In this document: positions 35,528-45,980 of the stretch, in pieces | Layout: each line of letters begins with the position of its first letter | Numbering within the stretch: position 1 is the first letter of the stretch | DNA from: Shimia isoporae | GTDB lineage: Bacteria > Pseudomonadota > Alphaproteobacteria > Rhodobacterales > Rhodobacteraceae | DNA: 64,000 bases | Direction of reading: 5' to 3' | Assembly: GCF_004346865.1 (NCBI RefSeq) | Contig: NZ_SMGR01000001.1 | Span: forward strand, 1,116,001 to 1,180,000 | Translations under genes and position numbers: made by a program | The notes under the pieces: model-generated | Seen by the model: only the letters and a program-made list of their open reading frames with translations | The model's database searches: none | What the model was told of the DNA's origin: nothing

Positions 35528-37006
35528 ATGAGTTTCACCCTCGCCATCGTGGGGCGCCCAAATGTGGGCAAATCCACGCTGTTCAATCGCCTTGTCGGCA
35601 AAAAGCTTGCGCTGGTTGACGACCAACCTGGTGTGACGCGCGATCTGCGCGAAGGCGAAGCCAAGCTCGGCGATATCCGGTTTACCGCGATCGATACAGC
35701 CGGTCTGGAAGATGCGACAGATGACAGCCTGCAAGGGCGGATGCGTCGTTTGACAGAGCGAGCCGTAGACATGGCCGACATCTGCTTGTTCATGATTGAT
35801 GCTCGGGCAGGGGTTACCCCGACAGACATGATCTTCGCCGAAATTCTTCGCAAACGCTCCGCACATGTGATCCTCGCCGCGAACAAAGGTGAGGGATCTG
35901 CAGCGGATGCAGGCGTGATCGAGGCCTATTCTTTGGGATTGGGTGAGCCGATTCGACTTTCGGCCGAACACGGCGAGGGTCTGAACGATCTCTACACGCA
36001 TCTCATGCCGATATCAGACGAGTTCGAAAAGAAGGCAGAGGCGTTGGCGGACACGGTCGAGACCGATGTCGAGCTTGAAGAAGACGCGGAATATGATGAC
36101 GAAGAGGCTCTGCCCTCTGAATTGATCACCGAATCCAAACCGTTGCAGATAGCCGTGGTTGGGCGCCCCAATGCGGGCAAGTCGACGCTGATTAACAAGA
36201 TCATTGGTGAAGATCGCCTGCTGACCGGCCCCGAGGCAGGCATTACGCGAGATGCCATTTCCCTGCGCACTGAGTGGGGCGAAACGCCGATGCGGATCTT
36301 TGATACCGCCGGCATGCGCAAAAAGGCCAAGGTGCAGGACAAGGTTGAAAAACTTTCTGTCGCCGATGGTCTGCGGGCTGTGAAATTTGCCGAAGTGGTG
36401 GTTGTGTTGCTGGATGCGGCCATTCCATTTGAACAGCAGGATTTGCGTATCGCCGACCTCGCCGAGCGCGAAGGCCGCGCTGTGGTGGTTGCCGTGAACA
36501 AGTGGGATATCGAGGACGCCAAGCAGGAAAAGCTGCGCGATCTGAAAGAGTCTTTTACCCGTCTGTTGCCGCAATTGCGCGGCGCGCCACTTATCACGGT
36601 TTCGGCCAAGACAGGGCGCGGACTGGATCGTTTACATGATGCCATTCTGCGTGCCTACGATGTCTGGAACCGTCGCGTGTCCACCGCGCATCTCAATCGT
36701 TGGCTTGCCGGCATGCTTGAACAGCACCCGCCGCCCGCGCCGCAAGGCAAACGGATCAAGCTGAGATACATGACGCAGGCCAAGACCCGTCCACCCGGGT
36801 TTGTGGTGATGTGCAGCCACCCTGACAAAATGCCGGACAGCTATTCACGCTATCTGGTCAATGGACTGCGCGAAGACTTTGACATGCCTGGCACGCCGAT
36901 CCGCCTCACGATGCGCGGGCAGGGGGACAAGAACCCCTACAAAGGCAAGAAAAAGTCGACGCCCAGCCGTCTGCGCAAACACATTCACGGCCGCGATTCC
37001 CGCTAA
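35528..37006 (+). CDS. der: Ribosome-assembly GTPase Der (EngA)
   Basis: 492-residue double GTPase needed for 50S subunit maturation. First G domain: '[20 protein letters not shown]' at the N-terminus and 'DTAGLED'; second: '[18 protein letters not shown]' at about 210, '[12 protein letters not shown]' and 'NKWD'. Between them is an acidic linker (about 175-200). The C-terminal KH-like domain has '[18 protein letters not shown]' and ends in a basic tail with '[16 protein letters not shown]'. Third gene of the yfgM-bamB-der group. Confidence 0.96.
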   Translation: MSFTLAIVGRPNVGKSTLFNRLVGKKLALVDDQPGVTRDLREGEAKLGDIRFTAIDTAGLEDATDDSLQGRMRRLTERAVDMADICLFMIDARAGVTPTDMIFAEILRKRSAHVILAANKGEGSAADAGVIEAYSLGLGEPIRLSAEHGEGLNDLYTHLMPISDEFEKKAEALADTVETDVELEEDAEYDDEEALPSELITESKPLQIAVVGRPNAGKSTLINKIIGEDRLLTGPEAGITRDAISLRTEWGETPMRIFDTAGMRKKAKVQDKVEKLSVADGLRAVKFAEVVVVLLDAAIPFEQQDLRIADLAEREGRAVVVAVNKWDIEDAKQEKLRDLKESFTRLLPQLRGAPLITVSAKTGRGLDRLHDAILRAYDVWNRRVSTAHLNRWLAGMLEQHPPPAPQGKRIKLRYMTQAKTRPPGFVVMCSHPDKMPDSYSRYLVNGLREDFDMPGTPIRLTMRGQGDKNPYKGKKKSTPSRLRKHIHGRDSR

Positions 37007-37030
37007 GGCGCGGGGATCGTTCAATTTTCA
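36996..37030 (+). terminator. Possible terminator overlapping the der stop
   Basis: attcccgc (36996-37003) pairs with gcggggat (37010-37017, one G-T) across a 6-base loop containing the stop codon, then cgttcaatttt. Weak. Confidence 0.38.
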
Positions 37031-37190
37031 GGTCAGGTTGCCCGCCATTTGGCAAGCGCAGATTTCGCGTTATAGTCGTGGTTAACAAAAGGGCTTTTCG
37101 TGATCCGTCACGCGCCTGTCACGTATATTTGACATAGCCAACCGTCGGTGACGGCCAAGCTTGAAACGATTGAACTAAATGAGGTTGGCG

Positions 37191-38171
37191 ATGGACATTC
37201 GCGAACGCCTGAAAGACTACACGGTGCAAGACGACCGCCTTGGCGCGCTCAGCTTTTTCGGAACTTTCGCCTTTTACTTCCTGACGCTGTATCTGGCGAT
37301 TGCGAACCAGCAGACGTGGTGGGTTCTCGTACCGATGATGGTGTTAAACGGTCTTTCGGCGGTCCGACTTTACGTGTTGCAGCACGACACCGGCCACGCA
37401 TCGTTGTTCAAGTCGCGCAAGCATAATGATTGGGCCGGAGAGGCTCTCTCGGTTGTGACATTCGCGCCCTATGCCGCGATGCGTCACAATCACAACATGC
37501 ACCATTCGCATCTGGGCAATCTGGATCATCGCGATACCGGTGAAATCCATACGATGACCGTCCGGGAGTGGAACGAGGCAGGGTTTTGGGAGAGACTGCA
37601 GTACCGTGCGTACCGCAATCCGTTCATTCTGATTCCGGCAGGCAGCCTGTTTACCTATTTCATTCGGTATCGCTGGCCCAAGAACGCCCACACCATGTGG
37701 CGCTCGGTGTTGGTTCATAACGTGGCCATCCTTTGCTACATGGCGGCAATTTACGCACTGTCAGGTTGGAATGGCGTGCTGATCTGGTTCGTTGCATCCT
37801 TGTTTGGTGGCATGGTTGGCGTGTTCATGGTCTATCTGCAGCACAATTTTGAAGACACCTACTGGGATCGGAGACCGGATCTTGACCCGCGTTTGGCCGC
37901 GCTTCAGGGGTCGTCTGCACTGGATCTCGGCTGGTGGATGGATTTGGCATCCGCCAACATTGCCTATCACGACATCCACCACTTCAATGCCCGTATCCCG
38001 CACTACAATTTGCGCAAGTGCCACCAGATGATCCGCGAAGAGTTTGATCTGCCGACTATTGAATGGCCCGAGGCAATCCGATCATTCTCACTCAAGCTCT
38101 GGGATGAGGAGCAGGAACGTCTGGTGCCGTTTCCCAAAGCTGCTCCCAGCGGTGCCGTACCGGCGGAATGA
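37191..38171 (+). CDS. Membrane fatty-acid desaturase
   Basis: 326-residue di-iron membrane enzyme with the three His boxes of the acyl-lipid desaturase family: HDTGH at 65-69, H-N-H-N-M-H-H-S-H at 99-107, and HDIHH at 260-264. About four membrane segments are arranged around the boxes. It would introduce a double bond in membrane lipid acyl chains or hydroxylate a related lipid; regiochemistry cannot be told. The ATG at 37191 is preferred over 37179 by spacing to a gagg. A cgtga-tccg-tcacg dyad at 37099-37112 may be an operator. Convergent with the aminotransferase gene. Confidence 0.85.
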   Translation: MDIRERLKDYTVQDDRLGALSFFGTFAFYFLTLYLAIANQQTWWVLVPMMVLNGLSAVRLYVLQHDTGHASLFKSRKHNDWAGEALSVVTFAPYAAMRHNHNMHHSHLGNLDHRDTGEIHTMTVREWNEAGFWERLQYRAYRNPFILIPAGSLFTYFIRYRWPKNAHTMWRSVLVHNVAILCYMAAIYALSGWNGVLIWFVASLFGGMVGVFMVYLQHNFEDTYWDRRPDLDPRLAALQGSSALDLGWWMDLASANIAYHDIHHFNARIPHYNLRKCHQMIREEFDLPTIEWPEAIRSFSLKLWDEEQERLVPFPKAAPSGAVPAE

Positions 38172-38194
38172 GCGGTTGAAGTGAGTGCGCGGCT

Positions 38195-39313
38195 CTAGAA
38201 TTCTTTGAGAAATCTGGAGACGCGGGACAGACCTTCCCGCAAAATGGACGGCGTGTTGGCGTATCCGATCCGCACGTAGCCTTCCATATTCAGCGCGCTG
38301 CCGGGCGTGAACATCACGCCGGTTTCCCGAAGAAGAGCGACGCAGAAATCGCGTGAGGACATCGGAAAATCGTACTTCAGCAGAGCTGTCGTTCCGGATT
38401 TGGGTTTGACCCAATCGATTTGGGGCTCGTTCTCTACCCATTTTTCCAAAATGGCGAGATTGCCACGTGTGATGGCCTGTGAGCGGCCCAACACTTTGTC
38501 GCGATTTTCCAAGGCCAGCGCTGCGAAATGGTCGTCGATCATGCCCACCGAGATCGTGTCATAGTCGCGGTGGATAGAGACGGCTTCGATCACTTCGGTC
38601 GGTGCGGCAATCCAGCCCAGACGCAGACCTGCCAGCGAATAGGCTTTCGACATGCCGGCAGTGCTGATGCCTTTCTCATAGACGTCTGCAATCGATACGG
38701 TCATGCCGTCACCGAACTGATCCGTTCCGCGATAAACCTCGTCACAGAGAATCCATGCTCCTGCTTCGCGGGCAATGTCCGCGATCTGTTCAAGCATGCC
38801 CCGATCCATGAGAGCGCCGGTTGGGTTGTTCGGATTGTTGAGTGCGATCAGTTTGGTTTCCGGCGTCACCAATGCACGAAGCGCGTCCAGATCGGGCAAG
38901 AAACCGTCTTCCTCGCGCAGTTTGAGCTGCAGAACATCTGCCCCGATACTGGAAGGGATGGAATAGTGCTGTTGATAGGTCGGTACGACCGCTACGACAC
39001 GGTCGTCTCTTTCGACCAGTGCTTTGTGCACCAACATATTCGCCCCGATCGTGCCGTGAGTGACAATGACATTCTCCGGAGCTTGCGTGTCGTATAGCGC
39101 AGAGATCGCGCTGCGCAGGCGATCCGAACCTTCGATAGCGCCGTAGGTCATCTTCATCGGCAGTAGGTCGGACAAATCGGTATCGTTCTTACCCGCAAGC
39201 GACAGCAACTCACCGATGGTCAGGCTTTCTACACAGGTCTCCGCAAGGTTCCAGTCACACTTGGTTTCCCATTCATTCATCCAGATTTCGACGCCGAAGG
39301 GTTCGATGTGCAT
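38195..39313 (-). CDS. PLP-dependent aminotransferase, class I/II fold
   Basis: 372 residues. PLP site: Lys223 in 'STAGMSKAYSLAGLRLGW', Asp191 in 'ILCDEVYRG', Asn in 'ALNNPNNPTGALMD', and 'GTIGANMLVHKALVE' near the phosphate site. The N-terminus 'MHIEPFGVEIWMNEWETKCD' resembles aminotransferase-fold enzymes often annotated as capreomycidine-synthase-like; that label describes sequence relatedness, not a function here. Start at 39313 follows AGGAG; an upstream ATG 42 codons earlier would add a Pro/Ala-rich extension. Substrate unknown. Confidence 0.85.
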   Translation of the reverse strand: MHIEPFGVEIWMNEWETKCDWNLAETCVESLTIGELLSLAGKNDTDLSDLLPMKMTYGAIEGSDRLRSAISALYDTQAPENVIVTHGTIGANMLVHKALVERDDRVVAVVPTYQQHYSIPSSIGADVLQLKLREEDGFLPDLDALRALVTPETKLIALNNPNNPTGALMDRGMLEQIADIAREAGAWILCDEVYRGTDQFGDGMTVSIADVYEKGISTAGMSKAYSLAGLRLGWIAAPTEVIEAVSIHRDYDTISVGMIDDHFAALALENRDKVLGRSQAITRGNLAILEKWVENEPQIDWVKPKSGTTALLKYDFPMSSRDFCVALLRETGVMFTPGSALNMEGYVRIGYANTPSILREGLSRVSRFLKEF

Positions 39314-39437
39314 GGGAGGCTCCTGAGTCTCTGCTTTGAGTGCGGGCAGGCTAGCGTGGTGAACCGACGGAGGAAAGGGAGCGGAGCAGCCCGTTTTCGC
39401 CATGAAGCCTCGAAAGACTTCGAGAGCTTCTCGGGCC

Positions 39438-39475
39438 ACAAAAAAAACGCGGCCTGCATTTCTGCTGCCGCGCTT
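39438..39475 (-). terminator. Terminator of serS
   Basis: On the minus strand cgcggc (39472-39467) pairs with gccgcg (39453-39448), with an inner gca-gaaa-tgc hairpin, followed by a run of T (A-run at 39439-39447). It separates serS from the aminotransferase gene. Confidence 0.82.
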
Positions 39476-39498
39476 TCTGTTTTGTCTGATTGGTCGGC

Positions 39499-40791
39499 TT
39501 AGACCAAAACGCCCTCGGCATTCAGCGTGGTTTTGCCGCCAAGATAGGGCGCAAGCACCTCTGGCAAAGTGACCGAGCCATCAGCATTCTGGCCGTTTTC
39601 CAGAACGGCGATCAGGCACCGACCTACCGCGAGGCCAGAGCCATTCAATGTGTGCACATAGGCAGGCTTGCCACCATCGGCGGGGCGGAAGCGTGCGTTC
39701 ATCCTGCGAGCTTGGAATGCCCCTGTGGTTGAGACCGAGCTGATCTCACGATAGGTGTTCTGTCCCGGAATCCACGCCTCGATGTCAAAGGTGCGGCGCG
39801 CGCCGAAGCCCATATCGCCTGTGCAGAGCACGACGGTGCGATACGGGATACCCAACCGCTCCAACAGGTCCTCCGCACAGCGCAACATGCGTTTTTGCTC
39901 GTTGTCGCTTTCATCCGGATGCACGACCGAGACCATTTCGACTTTCTCGAACTGGTGCTGACGCAGCATACCGGAGGTGTCTTTGCCGGCGCTGCCGGCT
40001 TCGGAACGGAAACACAGAGTGTGCGCGGTCATGCGGATCGGCAGGGCGCTTTCCTCAAGAATGTCGCCCGCAACGCTATAGGTCAGCGGTACTTCGGACG
40101 TTGGCACCAGCCACCATCCGTTCGTTGTCTGATAGCTGTCCTCACCAAATTTTGGCAGCTTATCCGTTCCGTACATGGCCTCGTCGCGCACCAGCACCGG
40201 AGAGTTGACTTCGGTCAGCCCGTTTTCGTCCACGTGGGTGTCGATCATGAACTGGGCCAGAGCGCGGTGGACGCGTGCGACCGCCCCTTTGAGCATCACA
40301 AACCGCGCGCCGGAAATTTTGGCCGCAGTTTCAAAGTCCATGGCCGCGGCCACGCCCTTGATTTCAAAATGCTCGACAGGGTCGAAATCCATTTCCCGCG
40401 CGGTGCCCCAGCGGTTGACTTCGACATTGTCGTCTTCATCCGCTCCCTGAGGCACATCGTCGGCCGGCAGGTTGGCGATGCGGGCCAAAGCATCAGTCAG
40501 CTTGGCGTCCAGTTCTTTTGCCTCGTTCTGCATGGCCGCAACTTCGGCTTTCTTCTCGCCCACCAGGGCGCGCAGCCGTTCAAACTCGGCCTCATCGCCT
40601 TTGGCCTTTGCTGCCCCCACCTCTTTGGCGGCGGCCTTCTGGGCGGCTTGCGCAGCCTCAGCGGCCGCAATTTTGGCACGGCGTTCTTCGTCCAAGGCCA
40701 ACAGGGACGACGAGACGGCCTCATCCCCACGGCGGGTCAGGGCGGCGTCGAAAGCGGCCGGGTTCTCGCGGATCGCTTTAATGTCGTGCAT
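39499..40791 (-). CDS. serS: Seryl-tRNA synthetase
   Basis: 430-residue class II synthetase charging tRNA-Ser. It has the N-terminal coiled-coil arm (about 30-100, Ala/Glu/Lys-rich heptads such as '[20 protein letters not shown]'), motif 2 '[20 protein letters not shown]' and motif 3 '[16 protein letters not shown]', and '[20 protein letters not shown]' in the active site. Length is as expected. Divergent from yajC. Confidence 0.97.
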   Translation of the reverse strand: MHDIKAIRENPAAFDAALTRRGDEAVSSSLLALDEERRAKIAAAEAAQAAQKAAAKEVGAAKAKGDEAEFERLRALVGEKKAEVAAMQNEAKELDAKLTDALARIANLPADDVPQGADEDDNVEVNRWGTAREMDFDPVEHFEIKGVAAAMDFETAAKISGARFVMLKGAVARVHRALAQFMIDTHVDENGLTEVNSPVLVRDEAMYGTDKLPKFGEDSYQTTNGWWLVPTSEVPLTYSVAGDILEESALPIRMTAHTLCFRSEAGSAGKDTSGMLRQHQFEKVEMVSVVHPDESDNEQKRMLRCAEDLLERLGIPYRTVVLCTGDMGFGARRTFDIEAWIPGQNTYREISSVSTTGAFQARRMNARFRPADGGKPAYVHTLNGSGLAVGRCLIAVLENGQNADGSVTLPEVLAPYLGGKTTLNAEGVLV

Positions 40792-40934
40792 TGGTCTTGT
40801 CCTTCATGCAAAAAGTGAATCGGTTCACGTCCCTGCTTATGACCGATTTCTTGGGTAATCGTAACCAGAAGTCGATTTCGGAACGCTGGGCAGGCCATGA
40901 AGCGCTACAACGCGTTAGTCAAGCGGTTTGACGC

Positions 40935-40959
40935 CTTGCAAGTGACGCCTTTCCCCCAT
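40935..40959 (+). promoter_or_regulatory. Candidate RpoH-type (heat-shock) promoter upstream of yajC-secDF
   Basis: CTTGCA (40935-40940) and CCCCAT (40954-40959) with 13 bases between, close to the sigma-32 consensus CTTGAA-N13-CCCCAT. It would start transcription about 50 bases before the yajC ATG. Not tested; single match by eye. Confidence 0.35.
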
Positions 40960-41014
40960 AGGTTCCCTGCGACTTTGCGGGAGAGACCCGCCAACAGACA
41001 AAGGACGCCACACC

Positions 41015-41296
41015 ATGGAAGCATTCGGCCAGTTTCTGCCGCTCATCCTGATCTTCGCCATCATGTATTTCCTGCTGATCCGCCCGCAGCAGAAGAAGGT
41101 CAAAGAACATCAGGCGATGGTGGACGCGCTGCGTCGTGGTGATCAGGTTGTGACTCAGGGCGGTCTGATCGGCAAAGTGGTGAAGGTCAAAGAAGACAAC
41201 GAAGTCGAAGTCGAGATCTCCGAAGGCGTCAAAGTGCGCGTTGTGAAATCGACAATCGCCCAGGTTCTGTCCAAAACCGAACCGGCGAACGGCTGA
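41015..41296 (+). CDS. yajC: Sec translocon accessory protein YajC
   Basis: 93 residues with one N-terminal membrane span ('LPLILIFAIMYFLLIRPQQK') and a cytoplasmic beta-rich tail ('GDQVVTQGGLIGKVVKVKED'). YajC joins SecDF in assisting protein export. RBS aaagga upstream; secD starts 43 bases after the stop. Confidence 0.96.
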   Translation: MEAFGQFLPLILIFAIMYFLLIRPQQKKVKEHQAMVDALRRGDQVVTQGGLIGKVVKVKEDNEVEVEISEGVKVRVVKSTIAQVLSKTEPANG

Positions 41297-41339
41297 ACAA
41301 AAAATAACTGACCTCACGATCTGACCGGGGGCTGCGCTT

Positions 41340-43001
41340 ATGCTGCAAATCGACGGCTGGAAACGGGTATTGATCCTGCTCACCTGTGTGGTGGGCCTGC
41401 TTCTTGCCCTGCCAAATGCCTTTTATCCACGGGTCGAGGCCCACAACGACGCCGTCGCTGACTTGGAAGCAGGGTTTTCAGGCAATGGCCTTGAGGAGCT
41501 TGCCGCAGGGTGGCCAAGCTGGATGCCCTCCAGCCTCGTAAACCTCGGTCTTGACCTGCGCGGCGGCGCACATTTGCTGGCCGAAGTCCAAGTCGAAGAC
41601 GTGTACGAAACGCGGATCAAGGCAATGTGGCCTGAAGTGCGCGATCTGCTGCGTGAAGAACGCGCGACGATCGGGACCATCCGTCTGCAGCCAAGCCCTG
41701 TAGACGAACTGCGCGTGAAAATTTCCAAGCCGGAAGCCATTCAGGAAGCGGCAACTCTGGTGCGTGGTCTTGCGCGTCCGGTGGTTTCACTGACCGGGGC
41801 AGGGGCGACGGACATACAGGTTTCGACCGATGGTGACGTGATCGTCGTGCGTCTGTCGGATGCGGAGAAACTCGCCACAGATGAGCGCACCGTTCAACAG
41901 GCGCTGGAAATCGTACGCCGACGGATCGATGAGGTCGGCACCCGCGAGCCCACGATCCAGCGTCAGGGCAGCGACCGAATTCTGATTCAGGTTCCCGGCA
42001 TCGGTTCGGCTTCCGAACTCAAGGACATCATTGGTACGACTGCTCAACTAACGTTCAACCCTGTGGTGGGCCGAGGCTCCAACCCGGACGCATCTGCCGG
42101 TGCAGGAAACGAAATCCTGCCGTCTCTTGATGAAGAAGGGCTTTACTACACCATCGAGAGCGCACCGGTTGTTACCGGCGAAGATCTGGTGGATGCGCAG
42201 CCCAGCTTTGACCAAAACGGGCGTCCGGCAGTGAGTTTCCGATTCAACGCCTCAGGCGCGCGCAAGTTTGGCGACTATACGGCGGACAACATCGGTAGCC
42301 CATTCGCCATCACGCTTGACGGTGAGGTTGTGTCTGCGCCTGTTATCCAAAGCCACATCCCCGGCGGCTCGGGCATCATTACCGGGCGTTTCACCGTTGA
42401 AGAAACCACGAACCTTGCCGTTTTGCTGCGGGCGGGTGCTTTGCCCGCCGGCCTCGAGTTTCTGGAAGAGCGGACCATCGGCCCGGAACTTGGTCAGGAC
42501 AGCATCGAGGCAGGCCGCATCGCTTGTATCGTGGCCTTCGTCGCAGTTCTGGTTTTCATGTTCCTGAGCTACGGCACGTTTGGTCTTTTCGCCAATATCG
42601 CGCTTGTGATCAACGTCGGCCTTATCTTTGGCCTGCTCAGTCTGATTGGCGCGACTCTAACCTTGCCGGGTATTGCTGGTATCGTTTTGACAATCGGTAT
42701 GGCCGTGGACGCCAACGTGCTTGTGTTTGAACGTATCCGCGAAGAGCTCAAGACTTCCAAGGGGCCGGCAAGGGCGATCGATCTCGGCTACGAGAAGGCG
42801 TTGTCCGCCATTCTGGATGCCAACATCACCACATTCATCACTGCCGTCATCCTATTTGCCGTGGGCTCTGGACCAGTGCGGGGGTTTGCGATCACCTTGG
42901 GGCTGGGCATCATGACCTCCGTCTTCACTGCGATCTTTGTGACCCGTCTGATGATTGTCATATGGTTTGAACGCCGCCGACCCAAGAAGCTGGAGGTTTG
43001 A
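41340..43001 (+). CDS. secD: Protein-export membrane protein SecD
   Basis: 553 residues, about six membrane segments and a large periplasmic domain. 'LGLDLRGGAHLLAEV' follows TM1, 'RRRIDEVGTREPTIQRQG' lies in the periplasmic domain, and 'GIVLTIGMAVDANVLVFERI' is the conserved TM4 with Asp for proton coupling. SecD and SecF use proton motive force to pull translocating proteins through SecYEG. A 4-base gap to secF suggests coupled translation. Confidence 0.97.
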   Translation: MLQIDGWKRVLILLTCVVGLLLALPNAFYPRVEAHNDAVADLEAGFSGNGLEELAAGWPSWMPSSLVNLGLDLRGGAHLLAEVQVEDVYETRIKAMWPEVRDLLREERATIGTIRLQPSPVDELRVKISKPEAIQEAATLVRGLARPVVSLTGAGATDIQVSTDGDVIVVRLSDAEKLATDERTVQQALEIVRRRIDEVGTREPTIQRQGSDRILIQVPGIGSASELKDIIGTTAQLTFNPVVGRGSNPDASAGAGNEILPSLDEEGLYYTIESAPVVTGEDLVDAQPSFDQNGRPAVSFRFNASGARKFGDYTADNIGSPFAITLDGEVVSAPVIQSHIPGGSGIITGRFTVEETTNLAVLLRAGALPAGLEFLEERTIGPELGQDSIEAGRIACIVAFVAVLVFMFLSYGTFGLFANIALVINVGLIFGLLSLIGATLTLPGIAGIVLTIGMAVDANVLVFERIREELKTSKGPARAIDLGYEKALSAILDANITTFITAVILFAVGSGPVRGFAITLGLGIMTSVFTAIFVTRLMIVIWFERRRPKKLEV

Positions 43002-43005
43002 TCCC

Positions 43006-43974
43006 ATGCGTTTGAGACTCGTTCCAAAAGAGACCAACTGGGATTTCTTCTCCCGTCCCTTCCTCTGGCTTGGCATCTCCGGTGCGCTGATGGTTGCGGC
43101 CATGGTCAGCTTTTTTGTGGTTGGCCTGAACCTAGGCATCGACTTTACCGGTGGAACCACGATCCGGACCGAAAGCCAGCAGGAAGTCGTTGTGTCCGAC
43201 TATCGTGATGCGCTGGCAACTCTTGAGTTGGGCGACGTAACCATTGTTGAGGTGAACGACCCGCTGTTTGACGCGAACCAACATGTAGCCCAGATCAAGA
43301 TCCAGGCACAGGAAGGCGAAGAAGCGGTCACGGCTGACCTCATCCGTAAGGCTGAAGAAGCGCTGAAGACTGTTGCGCCTGATATTACCTTTGTGTCTGT
43401 TGAATCGGTCGGTCCGAAGGTTTCCGGCGAGTTGATCCAGACCGCAATCATTGCGGTTGCCTTGGCGATCGGCGCGGTTCTGATCTACATCTGGCTTCGG
43501 TTCGAATGGCAGTTTGCGCTAGGTGCGGTGGCTGCGCTTGTGCACGACGTTGTACTGACAATCGGCGTTTTTTCCGAACTGCAAATCAAGTTCGACCTCG
43601 CCATCATCGCAGCCCTTCTGACGATTGTCGGCTATTCGCTGAACGATACGGTGGTTGTGTTCGACCGCGTGCGGGAGAACCTGCGCAAGTACAAGAAAAT
43701 GGATCTGAAGGAGGTAATGAACCTCTCGATCAACGAAACGCTGAGCCGGACAGTGATGACTTCTGTCACCACGCTTTTGGCTCTGATTTCGCTCTTCGTG
43801 CTGGGCGGGGATGTGATCCGCGGTTTTGTTTTCGCCATGATCTGGGGTGTGATCGTTGGTACGTATTCGTCGATCTTCATCGCTTCTGCCGTGCTGTTGA
43901 AGCTTGGCGTGAAACGCGATTGGTCCAAACCCGACAATACCTCGGGTAACCAGTTCGCGAATGTGGACGCCTGA
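43006..43974 (+). CDS. secF: Protein-export membrane protein SecF
   Basis: 322 residues. 'GIDFTGGTTI' after TM1 is the D1 motif and 'GYSLNDTVVVFDRVRENLRK' is the TM4 signature with Asp. The start at 43006 is chosen since the family N-terminus 'MRLRLVPKETNWDF' begins there; the longer frame would overlap secD by 47 bases. A terminator follows. Confidence 0.96.
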   Translation: MRLRLVPKETNWDFFSRPFLWLGISGALMVAAMVSFFVVGLNLGIDFTGGTTIRTESQQEVVVSDYRDALATLELGDVTIVEVNDPLFDANQHVAQIKIQAQEGEEAVTADLIRKAEEALKTVAPDITFVSVESVGPKVSGELIQTAIIAVALAIGAVLIYIWLRFEWQFALGAVAALVHDVVLTIGVFSELQIKFDLAIIAALLTIVGYSLNDTVVVFDRVRENLRKYKKMDLKEVMNLSINETLSRTVMTSVTTLLALISLFVLGGDVIRGFVFAMIWGVIVGTYSSIFIASAVLLKLGVKRDWSKPDNTSGNQFANVDA

Positions 43975-43990
43975 GGCAGACATTCTATAA

Positions 43991-44024
43991 AGAGGGCGGC
44001 GTCGAAAGGGGCCGCCCTTTTTCT
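43991..44024 (+). terminator. Terminator after secF
   Basis: gggcggc (43994-44000) pairs with gccgccc (44011-44017), followed by tttttctttgc. The Mth938-like gene begins 20 bases later, so some read-through is likely if the two are co-expressed. Confidence 0.8.
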
Positions 44025-44043
44025 TTGCTCCGGAGCCTGAAAA

Positions 44044-44397
44044 ATGCAGATCACTGAAGTGACATATTCGGACGCCGTTCCAATAGACGGCTACGGTCCG
44101 GGATTTTTCCGTATCAACGGTGAAGTCATAAAAGGCGCTGCGATTATCACTGCCACCGGCGCAAGGAGTTGGGCAGGCTACGAGGATGTGTCCGCTGTTT
44201 TGGCTTTGCAGGATGAAGTGGATTTTGTCCTGATGGGCACTGGTGAGAACATGACACCGGTGGATGCGCAGTTCCGAACTGCTCTTGAAGAAGCCGGTAT
44301 CGGCGTGGAGCCCATGGCTTCTCCCTCTGCGTGTCGCACCTACAATGTGCTGGTTAGCGAAGGGCGTCGCGTCGCAGCCGTTGTGCTGCCGGTGTGA
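44044..44397 (+). CDS. Mth938-like (DUF498) protein
   Basis: 117 residues in the family that includes the mitochondrial complex I assembly factor NDUFAF3. Visible: 'YGPGFFRINGEVIKGAAIIT', 'VDFVLMGTGENMTPVDAQ', 'ALEEAGIGVEPMASPSACRT' and 'YNVLVSEGRRVAAVVLPV'. Cytosolic; molecular role in bacteria not established. The position after secDF and before ccmA is a recurring alphaproteobacterial arrangement, by my recollection. GGAG precedes ATG. The 219 bases to ccmA show only a direct accgacgt repeat near 44480 and no clear gene. Confidence 0.87.
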   Translation: MQITEVTYSDAVPIDGYGPGFFRINGEVIKGAAIITATGARSWAGYEDVSAVLALQDEVDFVLMGTGENMTPVDAQFRTALEEAGIGVEPMASPSACRTYNVLVSEGRRVAAVVLPV

Positions 44398-44616
44398 CGC
44401 GTCACGCGGACTGATCCCGGAAATTTCCCAAGCATAATTGCTCAAATTCAAGATCACCGGATGCGGATAAGGCACCGACGTAATACCGACGTTTTGCAGA
44501 CCCTTTGCAGATGACCGGTTTCCCCGTATTTTCAGCGCGTTACAACATGGCGCGACCAAATGCCCGAAACCGGCTTTTTGCTTTTGTCGCGCGCAGGTAT
44601 GGGCTAAGCCGATTAT

Positions 44617-45237
44617 ATGACTTTGACTGTCAAAGACTTGACTGTGTCTCGCGGCGGAATTGCCGTTCTTGAAGGCGTGAATTTCACTCTGACGCCGGGA
44701 CGAGCCTTGATACTGCGTGGCCCAAACGGCATCGGCAAAACCACCATGCTGCGGACTGTCGCTGGGCTTCAGCCGCCGATGACGGGGCGTGTAGATGCGC
44801 CTGAAGAAAGCATCGCCTATGCTGCGCACAGCGACGGATTGAAGGCCATGTTGTCCGTGGAGGAGAACCTTAGATTCTGGGCGTCGGTTTTTGGGCAAGT
44901 CGAGATTGATAACGCTGTACAGGCCTTTGATTTGATAGAGCTAATGCCGCGCCTCGCGGGCACTCTGTCAGCCGGACAAAAGCGGCGTTTGGGTTTGGCT
45001 CGACTACTGGTGACAGGCCGCCCGATCTGGATTCTGGATGAACCTACCGTCTCTCTGGATAAACAGTCTGTCAGCCGGTTTGCAGATGCTGTTCGAGACC
45101 ACCTTTCAGGTGGAGGCAGCGCGTTGATCGCGACGCATATTGACTTGGGTTTGGAAGGTGATGTGTTGGACGTGGGTGTTTTCAAAGCCACGGGTCAATA
45201 CGCGGACCCCTCCGGATTTGACGAGAGTTTCCTATGA
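44617..45237 (+). CDS. ccmA: Haem exporter ATP-binding subunit CcmA
   Basis: 206-residue ATPase of the CcmABCD complex that frees holo-CcmE for cytochrome c maturation. Walker A '[12 protein letters not shown]', signature '[15 protein letters not shown]', Walker B '[12 protein letters not shown]'. Length typical. Its stop overlaps the ccmB start by 4 bases. No strong RBS is visible. Confidence 0.95.
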   Translation: MTLTVKDLTVSRGGIAVLEGVNFTLTPGRALILRGPNGIGKTTMLRTVAGLQPPMTGRVDAPEESIAYAAHSDGLKAMLSVEENLRFWASVFGQVEIDNAVQAFDLIELMPRLAGTLSAGQKRRLGLARLLVTGRPIWILDEPTVSLDKQSVSRFADAVRDHLSGGGSALIATHIDLGLEGDVLDVGVFKATGQYADPSGFDESFL

Positions 45238-45890
45238 TCGCTCTTTTGGCCCGTGACTTAAGATTGGCCGTGCGCGCTGGCGGCGGGTTTGGCTTGGGTC
45301 TCGCATTTTTTCTCATAGTTGTGATACTTGTCCCGTTTTCAGTTGGCCCGGAAAGTGGACTGCTTTCCCGTATTGCTCCCGGTATTTTGTGGCTCGGCGC
45401 CTTGCTCGCGTGTCTTTTGTCTCTGGACCGAATTCTGGCTTTGGATTGGGAGGACGGAACCTTGGATCTGGTGGCGACGTCACCGCTGCCGCTTGAAGGT
45501 GTTGTTGCTATTAAGTCGCTGGCACATTGGCTTACGACCGGTTTGCCGCTGGTTGTCGCTGCGCCACTGTTTGGGTTGCTGCTCAACCTCCCTGTCGACG
45601 GGTATCTCTGGTTGGTTTTTTCCCTTTTGATCGGGACCCCTGCTTTAAGTGTCGTAGGCACTTTCGGCGCTGCACTGACCGTTGGGATCAAGCGGGGTGG
45701 CTTGTTGCTTTCCTTGCTCGTACTGCCACTCTACGTTCCAACGCTTATCTTTGGAGCGGAATTGGCGCGCCGTGGCGCCGAAGGGCAGGCTACGACGACA
45801 CCGCTCCTGATGCTTGCGGGCATTACCTTTGGAGTAATCGCGCTTTTGCCCTTTGCCAGCGCGTTGGTTTTGCGGATAAATCTACGGTAG
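45234..45890 (+). CDS. ccmB: Haem exporter permease CcmB
   Basis: 218 residues with six hydrophobic segments. '[17 protein letters not shown]' at the N-terminus, '[20 protein letters not shown]' and '[19 protein letters not shown]' are CcmB signatures. Works with CcmA and CcmC. ATGA overlap with ccmA; about 90 bases precede ccmC. Confidence 0.95.
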   Translation: MIALLARDLRLAVRAGGGFGLGLAFFLIVVILVPFSVGPESGLLSRIAPGILWLGALLACLLSLDRILALDWEDGTLDLVATSPLPLEGVVAIKSLAHWLTTGLPLVVAAPLFGLLLNLPVDGYLWLVFSLLIGTPALSVVGTFGAALTVGIKRGGLLLSLLVLPLYVPTLIFGAELARRGAEGQATTTPLLMLAGITFGVIALLPFASALVLRINLR

Positions 45891-45980
45891 AGCGCTATTG
45901 TTTAATCCATGTCAAAGTTTCGGTGTGCGCTCTCGGCGATGTGAGATGCAACCCTTAGAAAAGCCAGCTAGGACAAAGCC

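Noticed and set aside
43519-44898. 459-codon minus-strand open frame over secF and ccmA
   Set aside because: It lies antisense to secF, the Mth938-like gene and ccmA, all of which have clear family motifs, and its His/Arg/Ser-rich product resembles none.
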